Positions 28,353 to 37,871 of a stretch of DNA of 64,000 nt are shown one piece after another (the first letter of the stretch is position 1; every line of letters starts with the position of its first letter). Under the pieces are notes generated by a model. The model was not told the origin of the DNA and made no database searches. It was given only the letters and a program-made list of their open reading frames with translations. Both the position numbers and the translations under genes were made by a program. The DNA is taken from the NCBI RefSeq assembly GCF_900156735.1, contig NZ_FTOL01000001.1:620001-684000 (forward strand), written 5' to 3'. This DNA comes from Chryseobacterium ureilyticum (GTDB lineage Bacteria; Bacteroidota; Bacteroidia; Flavobacteriales; Weeksellaceae).

Positions 28353-31300
28353 ATGAAAAAACATGATTTTTCCAACAAGAAAAACATTCCGCCATGGGTG
28401 GATCTGTTTTCCCACAGGAGAAAACTTCTGCGCAATGGTATAAAGAGTGCAACGCTCTTTATACTGCTTGCCAGCGGTACGGCTTTACAGGCTCAACAGA
28501 TTAGCCTTTCCTTGCAGAAAGCGCCCTTGTCAAAAGCAATTTCAGAAATTCGGAAAGCGACAAAATATGATTTTGTCTACAATGAGGATTTACTCAAAAA
28601 AGTTGGACCCATTACTGTAAACCTGAAAAATGCATCATTAGAAGAGACATTACGAACACTCTTTGCAAACCAACCGATCGCATTTGAAATTGCGGATGGC
28701 ATCATCATATTGCAGGAGCGAAGAGCACCGAATACTACCAATTCAAAAAAAAAGGAAACCATAAAAGGAAAGATCGTCGATGAAAAGGGCAATCCATTGG
28801 CTGGTGCAACCATTCAGGTCAAGGGCAGCAACTTTGTGACGAACTCCGATAACAACGGAAATTTTGAATTGCCTGCGGAGTATGCTGAATCTGAGCTAAA
28901 GATCAGCTTTTTAGGCTATGCGCCATTGTCGGTATCAGCAAAATATATTGACCGGATAACATTGACAAGCAATAGCAATGTCATCGATGAGGTTTCGGTT
29001 GTTGCCAGTGGGTATCAATCTATTCCAAAGGAAAGAGCAACGGGGTCTTTTTCCAAGGTGGATAATGCAACCTTTAATAGACAGGTTTCAACTGATGTGA
29101 TCAGTAGGCTGAAAGGCATAGCTCCTTCTATACTATTTGATGAGCGTTCAGGAAGCCCTAAGTTAACGATAAGGGGACAGGCTACGATCTTTGGGAACGA
29201 TCAGCCATTAATAGTTGTTGACAACTTCCCATATGAAGGCGATATCAACAATATCAATCCGAATGATATTGAGGATATTGACATTTTGAAAGATGCAGCC
29301 GCCGCTTCGATCTGGGGAGTTCGTGCCGGTAATGGTGTGATCGTCATTAAAACTAAAAAGGGACGAGCAGACCAGCCGATGAACATAGGATTTACTTCAA
29401 ATGTCACGATCGGGCAGAAACCTGATTTAAATTACATCCCCCAAATAAAGCCAACCGATTTCATTGACATTGAAAAGATGCTCTTTGACAAAGGTTTTTA
29501 CAATACTATTATCAGCAATACTGCTGCAAACAGACCATATTCACCTGTGGTCAGCATTTTGAATGACCAGAAAAACGGTATATTGACGGAACAGCAAGCC
29601 ACAAATCAAATTGATGCACTCCGAAACAACAATCTGCGGGATGATATAAGCAAGTATCTCTATCGAAATAGCGTCAAACAGCAATATGCCCTAAACTTTA
29701 ATGGCGGAACAAATAAATATACCTATTATTTCTCAGCAGGCTTCGATAAAAACCAAAGTGCTGAAAAGGGTAGTGTATTCAGCAGGATAAGCTTGAACAG
29801 CAATCAGGTCTTCCGTCCAATAGAAAAACTTGAAATTTCTGCGGGTCTTGCTTACAACCAGAATAATCAATCTACATCCAACTTAATTTCAATGCTTAAC
29901 AATATGGGTACTGAATTAATGTATCCCTATGCACGATTGGTTGATGACAATGGGGATGCTGTACGGGTAATTAAAGATGCAAGTACTGTTTTAAAAGAGA
30001 AAGCACTTACTGCTGGACTACTCAATTGGGATTTTGTACCATTGGAAGAATTGGATTATCAGAATAACAAATATAAACAGTCCGAACTTCGCTTAAATAC
30101 CGCTATAAAGTACACTTTTATTCCAGCTCTCTCTGCCGAAGTACGATTTCAATACGAAAATCAGTTGGGTCGACGAAGAAACTATTATGATCAGGACAGT
30201 TATTTGATGCGTGATCAGATCAATAGATTTACTACCATTAACAATGGGATTTTGACCCGTAACATACCACTGGGTGGACGGCTTGATAATACAAATACAG
30301 AACTTAATGCTTTGAATGGTCGGTTTCAATTGAATTATGATCAAAAATGGAACAAACATCAGGTTAATGCGATTGCTGGATTTGAGGTCAGAGAAACAAA
30401 AGCTACCGGAATCAGTTCAAGACAATATGGTTTTGATCCGAATGTAGGTTCGAGCATCTTAGTTGATTATATAACCCGTTTTACACAATATGGAAGAAAT
30501 GGTACTGCTACGATATCAAATTTTGATAACTACTCTGGTACAGTTGATCGTATCCGTTCATACTATTTAAACGGAGCTTATAATTATGATCTCCGCTATG
30601 TTGTTTCTGCTAGTGCCCGCATAGACCAATCCAATCTTTTTGGAGTGAAGACCAATCAAAAGTCTGTCCCTTTATGGTCTACGGGTGTCAAATGGAATAT
30701 TAACAAAGAGGATTTCTATCATTCCGATTGGTTATCACAATTAAGTCTTAGATCGACTTTCGGATATAGTGGAAATATTGATAGAACAACTACGGCTTAT
30801 ACGACGGCGCGTATTTCAAAAAACAATTATAACAATTTACCCAATGCTGATCTTGTCACACCACCCAATAATGAACTTCGTTGGGAGCGTAACCGGATGT
30901 TTAATATCGGTGTTGATTTCGCTTCAAAAGAAAATAGGCTCTCTGGAAGTATTGAATATTTTAACCGTAAAGGAAAAGACCTTATAGGGAATGGAGATAT
31001 AGATCCTACTACCGGATATGCGTCATTTCGTGGAAATGTTGCCAATATGACCGGAAATGGTATTGATATTGAGTTGAATTCTATAAATATTCAATCAAAA
31101 TATTTTACTTGGAAAACAACGGCAATTTTTTCTTATGCAAAAGATATCATTACAGCTTATAAACGACCAACAAGTCTTCCCAACTTTGTCTCGGATAATA
31201 GTATAATTAGAAACGCAACGTTATACAATCCCATTGTTGGCAGATCGCTGTTTGGTATTTATTCTTATCCGTGGGCAGGATTAGATCCGCAAACAGGTCA

Positions 31301-31883
31301 AGCCAGAGGGTACTTAGATGGCGAACCATCGACCCAATATGCTCAAATAACACAACAATTGGCGGAGGATCCTGAGAATAGACTTATTTATCACGGCAAT
31401 ACACTCGCACCATATTTTGGGGCTTTGCGGAATACTGTTAGCTACAAAAACTTCGACCTATCGTTTAATATTACTTATCGTTTTGGGTACTATTTTAAAC
31501 GAAATTCTATAATGTACTCTTCACTCTATAGCAATTATTATGCACATGGCGATTATTATAGAAGGTGGCAAAAACCAGGAGATGAGCTGACGACGACCGT
31601 TCCAGCAATGGTCTATCCGGGAGTGAATGTCGCTGACCAATATTATCTAAATTCCGAGGTACTAGTAAGTAAAGGTGATCATATCAGACTTCAAGATATT
31701 AATCTTTCTTACAACCTTGATTCGAAAATAGCGAAGAAATTTCACCTTCAGAATTTACGTCTTTTTGCTTATGTAAATAATGTTGCTATGATCTGGAAGG
31801 CTAACAAAGAAAATTTAGATCCTGATTTCCCGACATCAAGGCCAATACGGACTTTTACTTTAGGGCTTAATTGTAACTTTTAA
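28353..31883 (+). CDS. SusC/RagA family TonB-linked outer-membrane transporter with STN and carboxypeptidase-like domains
   Basis: 1176 residues. A long basic N-terminus leads to a signal segment ending ALQAQ (about residue 48). An STN domain (about 50-120) is followed by a carboxypeptidase-regulatory-like repeat (KGKIVDEKGNPLAGATIQVK, about 138-215). The plug has GSFSKVDNATFNRQ and NGVIVIKTKKGR. The barrel ends RTFTLGLNCNF. The STN domain links it to the FecR and sigma proteins encoded just upstream. It is paired with SusD, whose ATG lies 10 bases after this stop. The substrate is unknown. Confidence 0.93.
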   Translation: MKKHDFSNKKNIPPWVDLFSHRRKLLRNGIKSATLFILLASGTALQAQQISLSLQKAPLSKAISEIRKATKYDFVYNEDLLKKVGPITVNLKNASLEETLRTLFANQPIAFEIADGIIILQERRAPNTTNSKKKETIKGKIVDEKGNPLAGATIQVKGSNFVTNSDNNGNFELPAEYAESELKISFLGYAPLSVSAKYIDRITLTSNSNVIDEVSVVASGYQSIPKERATGSFSKVDNATFNRQVSTDVISRLKGIAPSILFDERSGSPKLTIRGQATIFGNDQPLIVVDNFPYEGDINNINPNDIEDIDILKDAAAASIWGVRAGNGVIVIKTKKGRADQPMNIGFTSNVTIGQKPDLNYIPQIKPTDFIDIEKMLFDKGFYNTIISNTAANRPYSPVVSILNDQKNGILTEQQATNQIDALRNNNLRDDISKYLYRNSVKQQYALNFNGGTNKYTYYFSAGFDKNQSAEKGSVFSRISLNSNQVFRPIEKLEISAGLAYNQNNQSTSNLISMLNNMGTELMYPYARLVDDNGDAVRVIKDASTVLKEKALTAGLLNWDFVPLEELDYQNNKYKQSELRLNTAIKYTFIPALSAEVRFQYENQLGRRRNYYDQDSYLMRDQINRFTTINNGILTRNIPLGGRLDNTNTELNALNGRFQLNYDQKWNKHQVNAIAGFEVRETKATGISSRQYGFDPNVGSSILVDYITRFTQYGRNGTATISNFDNYSGTVDRIRSYYLNGAYNYDLRYVVSASARIDQSNLFGVKTNQKSVPLWSTGVKWNINKEDFYHSDWLSQLSLRSTFGYSGNIDRTTTAYTTARISKNNYNNLPNADLVTPPNNELRWERNRMFNIGVDFASKENRLSGSIEYFNRKGKDLIGNGDIDPTTGYASFRGNVANMTGNGIDIELNSINIQSKYFTWKTTAIFSYAKDIITAYKRPTSLPNFVSDNSIIRNATLYNPIVGRSLFGIYSYPWAGLDPQTGQARGYLDGEPSTQYAQITQQLAEDPENRLIYHGNTLAPYFGALRNTVSYKNFDLSFNITYRFGYYFKRNSIMYSSLYSNYYAHGDYYRRWQKPGDELTTTVPAMVYPGVNVADQYYLNSEVLVSKGDHIRLQDINLSYNLDSKIAKKFHLQNLRLFAYVNNVAMIWKANKENLDPDFPTSRPIRTFTLGLNCNF

Positions 31884-31893
31884 ATTGACTGCT

Positions 31894-33255
31894 ATGAAAA
31901 TGATAATAAAATTAATAGTACCAATATCTATCTTGTTACTTATGCCATCATGTTCTAAGGAATGGCTTGAGGAAAAGCAGGATATAAAACTTGTTGTTCC
32001 TACGACACTTAATGATCTTAGTCTGTTGATGAATTCAAGTCAATTTCTTTATGACGGGAGAGGGGCAATGGAAGTTTCTTGTGACGATTTGGACGTGTCG
32101 CTCGAACAATATAATGCATTAAGTACTGATTTTGAACGGAAATTATTGACTTGGACCGTTGATGTGTTCCCAAAATTGGGGTATGGTACTACACAAGAAG
32201 AGTGGGAGCTACCGTACGCTCAGATTCAAGTCTGCAATGTTACATTGAAGGCACTGGATAAAATAACAAGAACTTCTAGTAATGAGGAACTGTATAATCG
32301 TATAAAAGGCACAGCATTATATCATCGGTCTAGGGCTTTTTTAAATCTCGCAATGACCTTTTGTAAATATTATGATGCTTCAACAGCAGGTGCGGATCTG
32401 GGAATACCACTTAAATTAGATGAAGATATCAACGAACCAATTTTTAGGAGCACTTTAAAGCAAACCTATCAAAGAATAACAGAAGATCTCAGTTTAGCTG
32501 CTACGTTGTTGCCTCAAAATGCAATATCTGTAACCCATATAACTAATGCTGGTGCTGCTGCTTTATTGGCACGTACATATTTGTATATGAATGATTACAG
32601 TAAGGCATATGATGCCGCTCAAAATTCCTTAAAATTTTATTCTGTTCTAGATGATTACAATACCTTTAATCCTACGGATGCACGCCCTTTTCTTGCAAAA
32701 AGTAAGGAAGTACATATAATGATTGAATCGGTCACAGCATATGAAACAGCAGTTGGATTATCATCTTCGATTCCGCAGGAACTGTTTAAACTATATAGTG
32801 ATAATGATCTCAGAAAGATATTATACTTTAAAACTCTGGATGGAAAAAATATTTGGCGTGGATCGCCATTGGGAAATAATCTTGGCGGCACTGCAACGGA
32901 TGAAATTTTTCTAATAGCAGCAGAGTGTGCTGCCAGAATGGGAGATAGAGTAAAAGCCTTAGAATTCCTTAATACACTGTTGGTAAAAAGATATAAAACG
33001 GGAACATTTACTCCTATAACGGCAACATCAGATTCCGATGCTCTTGATATAATACTTGTTGAAAGAAGAAAGGAATTGTTAAAAAGAGGATTACGTTTTC
33101 AAGACCTGAAGAGACTTAATAAAGATGCGCGGCATGCAAAAACTCTCATAAAAATTATTGGAAATAAAACTTTTACTCTACCACCGAATGATAAACGTTA
33201 TGTATTTCCAATACCTCAATATATTATCGATTACAACGGATTAGATCAGAACTGA
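31894..33255 (+). CDS. RagB/SusD family outer-membrane lipoprotein
   Basis: 453 residues from ATG 31894; a TTG at 31885 is in frame but unlikely. The lipobox is LMPSC (C20). A helical SusD fold has YHRSRAFLNLAMTFCKYYD and ends IILVERRKELLKRGLRFQDL with VFPIPQYII. It forms the surface lid of the SusC channel encoded just before and is followed after 24 bases by a TlpA-like gene. Confidence 0.9.
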   Translation: MKMIIKLIVPISILLLMPSCSKEWLEEKQDIKLVVPTTLNDLSLLMNSSQFLYDGRGAMEVSCDDLDVSLEQYNALSTDFERKLLTWTVDVFPKLGYGTTQEEWELPYAQIQVCNVTLKALDKITRTSSNEELYNRIKGTALYHRSRAFLNLAMTFCKYYDASTAGADLGIPLKLDEDINEPIFRSTLKQTYQRITEDLSLAATLLPQNAISVTHITNAGAAALLARTYLYMNDYSKAYDAAQNSLKFYSVLDDYNTFNPTDARPFLAKSKEVHIMIESVTAYETAVGLSSSIPQELFKLYSDNDLRKILYFKTLDGKNIWRGSPLGNNLGGTATDEIFLIAAECAARMGDRVKALEFLNTLLVKRYKTGTFTPITATSDSDALDIILVERRKELLKRGLRFQDLKRLNKDARHAKTLIKIIGNKTFTLPPNDKRYVFPIPQYIIDYNGLDQN

Positions 33256-33279
33256 TCCATTCAAATAGATACATAAATC

Positions 33280-34719
33280 ATGAAAAAATTACTATATATT
33301 TCAATGCTGTATTTACTTATGGCCCAGCATTCAATTGCTCAAAAAAGAACCTTGCTCAATGTAAGGCTTGAAAATTTCAAAGATTCGGTTAATAGTTTAG
33401 AGTTAATTGTTAGTAATGGATTTTTTGCGGTCAATACTGCAAAAAACTATGTCTTAAAAGCAACTGACGGTAATTTCCACTTTGATTTCCCACTAAATGA
33501 AACTTCTCAGGCATACCTATACTTGAATGACAGAAGTGATTTATTAGTTCCCGGCTCTTTTGGTGTTTTAATAAATCCTGGTGACAGTTTAAATTTTACG
33601 CTTCGAGATGATAAGTTGGGTTTGGTCAATATGGAAATATCTGGCAGAGGGTCTGAAAAAATTTTGATTGTAAAAAAAACAGCAAAAAAAATGTTCTCTA
33701 GCTACGTATATAAAAAGTCTTATCGAAAGAAAACTATGGAAGAAAAGTTCATTGAACTTGATAACTCTCTTAATATAATTGATTCAACATTTGATCGTGA
33801 AAGTAATAAGTATGCAAGGGATTTTCGTTTGGCAAAGGCACAATTGGTCGATCAAACTTTGGATGGGCTTTTACAATATTGTATGTGGAATTTTGATGAT
33901 TCTGTACGCTATTTATTTAATAAGTTTGTTCGAAACAAGAAACGAATTGCGCCTCTTCTTGATAGTGCTACTTTGGATTATTTTGGTGGATTTCATATCC
34001 TTCCATATTATATTTCATTGTCGAATAGAGATGAAATTGGAGATAGATATGACATGTTCCATTACAATTATCCGCTGCAATATGCTTCTTTAATTTCTAA
34101 GGAGTTTGGAAGTATTGAATATGTAAAGGATTTTCTCCTCTCTGATCTTACAATAAACATCTTTCGTCAAAACTGGTATGGTCAAGTATCGAAAGATATG
34201 TATAGATATTATTTAGAAAATGCAAACAAACGAAATCGACACTTTATTGATGTTTTTACCGAATTTGAGAAACTTAAAGATGTTTTAAAACCTGGAAAAG
34301 CTTTTTATAATTTTAATTTAATTGATACTAATGGGGTCTATCATAGTTTGCAACAAATGAAAGGTAAAGTTGTTATTTTGGATTTTTGGTTTACAGGTTG
34401 CGGAGCATGTAAGCAGCTAGTGTCTGAATTAGTAAAAATTGAAGATCAATTAAAAGATGAAAGGATTCAATTTGTGTCTATCAATGTTGATAAAACTGTG
34501 TCAACCTGGAAACGTGGTATTGGAATATATTCTGTCCCTAGTTCATTGCAACTTAGCACAGAAGGTAGAAGAAATGATCATCCAGTTTTAAAATTTGGAA
34601 ATGTCAACGCATTTCCAACTTTGATTGTTTTAGATAAACAGGGAAAGATTGTTGGAATTCCACCTCACCCGATGAAAGATATCGGAGCTTTCCGTAATTA
34701 TATAGAGAAATGTTTATAA
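33280..34719 (+). CDS. TlpA-like thioredoxin-fold lipoprotein-independent exported protein
   Basis: 479 residues with a signal peptide (cleavage near SIAQ, residue 21). The N-terminal ~340 residues are unassigned. The C-terminal domain has VVILDFWFTGCGACKQLVSE with a C374-x-x-C377 redox pair and a cis-proline region NAFPTLIVLD. TlpA-like proteins reduce or isomerise disulfides in the periplasm. It is the last gene of the second sigma/FecR/SusCD operon, in the slot held by the S9 peptidase in the first operon. It converges on the DUF6520-like cysteine peptide and a MauE-like protein, a setting that suggests thiol chemistry on that peptide (inference). Confidence 0.86.
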   Translation: MKKLLYISMLYLLMAQHSIAQKRTLLNVRLENFKDSVNSLELIVSNGFFAVNTAKNYVLKATDGNFHFDFPLNETSQAYLYLNDRSDLLVPGSFGVLINPGDSLNFTLRDDKLGLVNMEISGRGSEKILIVKKTAKKMFSSYVYKKSYRKKTMEEKFIELDNSLNIIDSTFDRESNKYARDFRLAKAQLVDQTLDGLLQYCMWNFDDSVRYLFNKFVRNKKRIAPLLDSATLDYFGGFHILPYYISLSNRDEIGDRYDMFHYNYPLQYASLISKEFGSIEYVKDFLLSDLTINIFRQNWYGQVSKDMYRYYLENANKRNRHFIDVFTEFEKLKDVLKPGKAFYNFNLIDTNGVYHSLQQMKGKVVILDFWFTGCGACKQLVSELVKIEDQLKDERIQFVSINVDKTVSTWKRGIGIYSVPSSLQLSTEGRRNDHPVLKFGNVNAFPTLIVLDKQGKIVGIPPHPMKDIGAFRNYIEKCL

Positions 34720-34734
34720 AAGAAATAATAAATA

Positions 34735-34765
34735 AAGAGAGGATTTAATTATCCTCTCTTATTTT
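34735..34765 (+). terminator. Rho-independent terminator
   Basis: A 10-bp stem AAGAGAGGAT / ATCCTCTCTT (34735-34744 with 34751-34760) has a 6-nt loop and is followed by ATTTT. It ends the SusCD/TlpA operon and lies just before the convergent peptide gene. Confidence 0.88.
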
Positions 34766-34771
34766 ATAAAA

Positions 34772-35026
34772 TTAGGGCTGTCTAACCCCGAAAATTTTAT
34801 TTTGACCGGTTGGTAACTCCGTTTCTAAATCATACTCCTCAGCACAAACTGTGACAGTACCAGAGCAAGGATGCGAAACAGGATCATAAGATTCTCCCAT
34901 TGATCCATCAGCATTACGATAAAAAATTCCGGTGTCTTGATCAGCTTTTGCAGGAGCAAAAGAGAATGCTGCAAACGTACCTAGTGCAATTGCTGCAACT
35001 CCTAAGGTAATTCTAAGTGATTTCAT
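34772..35026 (-). CDS. Small secreted cysteine-containing protein, DUF6520-like
   Basis: 84 residues. A signal peptide is likely cleaved after AKA (residue 28), leaving a ~56-residue acidic peptide with one pair of cysteines, C54-x6-C61, the same spacing as the first pair in the 2927-3172 product. It is last in the minus-strand series lipoprotein, MauE-like, peptide, and is preceded by the leader motif shared with its paralogue. The function is unknown. The duplicated context with MauE and a SusCD operon is the main clue. Confidence 0.63.
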   Translation of the reverse strand: MKSLRITLGVAAIALGTFAAFSFAPAKADQDTGIFYRNADGSMGESYDPVSHPCSGTVTVCAEEYDLETELPTGQNKIFGVRQP

Positions 35027-35070
35027 GATGTTTGGTGCTTTTATAAATCAAAAAGCTAAACTTTAGTTTT

Positions 35071-35106
35071 TTGCCTACTCTGGGTTTCAGGTTTTCGGCT
35101 TCCCCT
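35071..35106 (-). promoter_or_regulatory. Leader motif shared with the first DUF6520-like gene
   Basis: On the minus strand this reads AGGGGA-AGCCGAAAACC-TG, then TAGGCAA at its end, 44 bases before the peptide ATG. The same blocks in the same order occur at 2868-2904. CAGG/CCTG and GCC/GGC can pair, giving the same pseudoknot-like layout with a changed first stem. Confidence 0.5.
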
Positions 35107-35128
35107 GTTTTGGTTATTAGTTTTAAAT

Positions 35129-35575
35129 TTAGTACGTGGTCTGAACATGACTACTGTGTGGCGGACTTTTATACGAAAACATGATCAGACCAATGATATT
35201 TAGCGTCAGGACCGCAAGATTAATCCACAGTTGATCATTCCAGATCAACCCCCTAAAAAGCGAAATACATGAACATGGTATGCTTGGCGCAAATTTTAAA
35301 ATATAGATGAGATATCCTGTATATAACAGCATGACAGATAGCGAGGTAATAAGTCCTATTTTCCTCCAAGACTTCTTTAGCAGAAGTATCACAAGTGACA
35401 AATGCAGAAGCTGTAGAAAGTAAGGCAAAGCTGATCCCAAAGCCGATAATAGGTATGCACCATTAATCTGCCTTCTGAAAGTATCAAAATCAAGAACCTT
35501 ACTGACAAATGTATATGCCCACATGAGTAGGAGTAAGAATATAATTGTTTCGGCTATCAAGTTTTTCGTTCGCAT
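35129..35575 (-). CDS. MauE/DoxX-like redox-associated membrane protein
   Basis: 148 residues from ATG 35575 (MRTKNLIAE); in-frame GTG 35620 and ATG 35611 upstream are less likely. Four membrane segments are present, with PCSC (C101, C103) between segments 3 and 4, exactly as in the N-terminal part of the 1319-2815 product (C109, C111). It is the bare MauE unit. It lies 60 bases after the small lipoprotein gene and 102 bases before the peptide gene, probably as one transcript. Confidence 0.72.
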   Translation of the reverse strand: MRTKNLIAETIIFLLLLMWAYTFVSKVLDFDTFRRQINGAYLLSALGSALPYFLQLLHLSLVILLLKKSWRKIGLITSLSVMLLYTGYLIYILKFAPSIPCSCISLFRGLIWNDQLWINLAVLTLNIIGLIMFSYKSPPHSSHVQTTY

Positions 35576-35635
35576 GGTTTGAGTATTTTGTGATTTACGT
35601 TGAAAGGTCATTTCACACACAGTTTAAATCGAGCA

Positions 35636-35878
35636 TTATTTCGAGGTTCTCCATTGGCCACCATGTCTTATCGGTGGGTCTTTGATCGTTTCATCAGTGT
35701 CGGCATCGTTGGAAACGACTCCTGCTTGAATTGTATCGCTATTTTTTGACATTTCTGTTTTTGAGTTGACAATATTCAGTTTTTCCAGTTCTAGCGGTTC
35801 CTCAATTTCGGATTCTCGACAGGAGTGTAAAATGACCGCTCCTGCGATGATTAATATTGTTGAGATAATAGTTTTCAT
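35636..35878 (-). CDS. Small lipoprotein of unknown function
   Basis: 80 residues. The N-terminus MKTIISTILIIAGAVILHSC is a lipoprotein signal with the modified cysteine at residue 20. The mature part is acidic and polar with no domain recognised and ends HGGQWRTSK. It is first in the minus-strand MauE/peptide series and divergent from the TPR/AraC regulator gene across 250 bases. Confidence 0.62.
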   Translation of the reverse strand: MKTIISTILIIAGAVILHSCRESEIEEPLELEKLNIVNSKTEMSKNSDTIQAGVVSNDADTDETIKDPPIRHGGQWRTSK

Positions 35879-36128
35879 TTTGTTAAAAATTTTAAGAATT
35901 ATCCCGGCCGGTTATTTCGAATTCAAGAGCGAAGGTAGAGGGCATTGGAAGACGGAAAAACTGTTTACTGCGCACGTTGAACAATTTGAATGCGCAAATT
36001 GTTCAATTTGAGCATTGTTATTATTTTGAAAATCAATGTTTTATGATGTTTTTGTGGTAGGTTGCAGATTTTCGTTATTGATAAATCATGGTTTGGCGAT
36101 TTTTACTAATTTTATACAAACTTGACCT

Positions 36129-37871
36129 ATGAAATTCTCCTATTTTCATATCATAATTGTTTTATGTTTATTACACTGTGAATTTCTCTGTGCCCAAAAA
36201 GAAGAGTACAGTAAGTATTACTATATTCGGAGAAATTATGAAGTGTTTTCGGAGAATGATGTCAGGGCACTTCCATTCATTCGTCAGTACATTGCTGAGG
36301 CAAAAAAGGATAAGGATTATGATAAATTGTATCAGGGATATGCAGATGGTGTCGAATTCTCTGCTGATCGTAACGTAAAACTTAAATATGCGGATAGTAC
36401 AATAATTGCTGCCAAATTTTCACGCAAAGAAGCTTTAGTTAGTTCTGCATTCCTTGAGAAGGGAGTTGTCTATTATTTCCACTTTAAGAAGTATCAATTG
36501 GCATTAGATGAGTTTCTTTTAGCAGTCAAATATGCCAAGAATGGTACTGATCCATATTATCAGAACAGGCTAAATTATCTGATCGGTGTAGTAAAGAGTT
36601 ATATGGGTTACTACGATGAGGCACTGCCTCTTTTTATAAAAACGCGCAATCATTTTGGTGCTGAAATAAGTAGAAACCAGCATCCGACAATACTATTTGA
36701 TGCGCGAAGAGGGTACTTTAACGGCCTTCATCAGATGGCTATCTGTTATAGAAACATGGGACAATTCAATCTTGCCGATTCAATTGTCAATGTCGGGCTT
36801 TCTGAAATTGGTGCTAGCCGTGAGCATAGGCAGGAAGCTGGTTATTTTTTGAAAGAAAAAGGTATCTCTGAGTTTAGGAAAAAGGAGTTTTCAACTGCTA
36901 TCGCCTCGCTTATCGCTTCATCGGTAGCGTTATCAAAAATTAATGATTTTTCGTGGTTAGCTGTAAACTATTCATATTTGGGGAAATCCTACCTTAAATT
37001 GGGTGATGAACCCCACGCTTTAAAAAACTTTGAAAAAGTCGATTCCATTTTTCAAAAGCAGGCTTTCATTGTTCCCGAGGTTCGAGATACCTATGAACTT
37101 TTGATTGATCATTACAAATCAAATAGTGATGTAGAAAAGCAATTATATTATACCAATCAGCTTTTAAAAGTAGATAGTGTCCTATTCAGGGATTTCAATT
37201 ATTTGTCCAGAAAGATTAGTAAGGAGTATGATACACGTATATTGAAAGAAGATAAGAAGCGGCTTGAAAATAGATCCGTTAGAGACAAAGTGGCTCAATG
37301 GGGTTTAGGTACCGTGGCAGTAACTTTTGCAGCCACAATGCTATTTTATAAAAGAAGAGAAAAAAGGTTGCGAAGCAAATATGATAATCTGGAGCAAAAG
37401 ATCAAAGCTAGGGATAACGCCAATATGGCCATCAAAATAGAGGAAAAGCATGATGAGAATAAACTTGAAATCGACCCCAAAGTTGTAGAAGAAATACTGC
37501 ATAAATTAAAGGACTTTGAGGAAAAGGGAGGCTTTAGGGAAAGCGGTCTTACACAGCATAGATTGGCAGATAAATTCGATACTAATCATTTCTATCTTTC
37601 ACAGATAGTGAATGAATACAAAGGCATGAATTTTACAAAATACTTAATAGATCTGAGGATCAGTTATATAACTGATAAACTGTATAATGACTCAGAATAC
37701 CGTAAATATAAGATCGAAACGCTTGCAGAAGAATGTGGTATGGCCTCAAGAAATCATTTTTCAAAACTTTTCAAAGAGATCAATGGAATAGGTCCATCAG
37801 AATTCATAAAGAGACGTAAATATGATTTAGATCTGGATCAGAATCTTGCCATTGAAGCAGTTTCCCAATAA
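36129..37871 (+). CDS. TPR-containing membrane-bound AraC-type transcriptional regulator
   Basis: 580 residues with a signal peptide (cleavage near LCAQ, residue 22). TPR helices span about 45-370 and one membrane segment lies near 388-407 (WGLGTVAVTFAATMLFY). A charged coiled-coil linker leads to a C-terminal AraC domain (about 480-565) with LAEECGMASRNHFSKLFKEI. This is the common Bacteroidetes one-component design that reads an extracytoplasmic signal through its TPRs. It is divergent from the lipoprotein/MauE/peptide series, which it probably controls. It is the functional counterpart of the AraC-type gene at 457-1227. Confidence 0.85.
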   Translation: MKFSYFHIIIVLCLLHCEFLCAQKEEYSKYYYIRRNYEVFSENDVRALPFIRQYIAEAKKDKDYDKLYQGYADGVEFSADRNVKLKYADSTIIAAKFSRKEALVSSAFLEKGVVYYFHFKKYQLALDEFLLAVKYAKNGTDPYYQNRLNYLIGVVKSYMGYYDEALPLFIKTRNHFGAEISRNQHPTILFDARRGYFNGLHQMAICYRNMGQFNLADSIVNVGLSEIGASREHRQEAGYFLKEKGISEFRKKEFSTAIASLIASSVALSKINDFSWLAVNYSYLGKSYLKLGDEPHALKNFEKVDSIFQKQAFIVPEVRDTYELLIDHYKSNSDVEKQLYYTNQLLKVDSVLFRDFNYLSRKISKEYDTRILKEDKKRLENRSVRDKVAQWGLGTVAVTFAATMLFYKRREKRLRSKYDNLEQKIKARDNANMAIKIEEKHDENKLEIDPKVVEEILHKLKDFEEKGGFRESGLTQHRLADKFDTNHFYLSQIVNEYKGMNFTKYLIDLRISYITDKLYNDSEYRKYKIETLAEECGMASRNHFSKLFKEINGIGPSEFIKRRKYDLDLDQNLAIEAVSQ

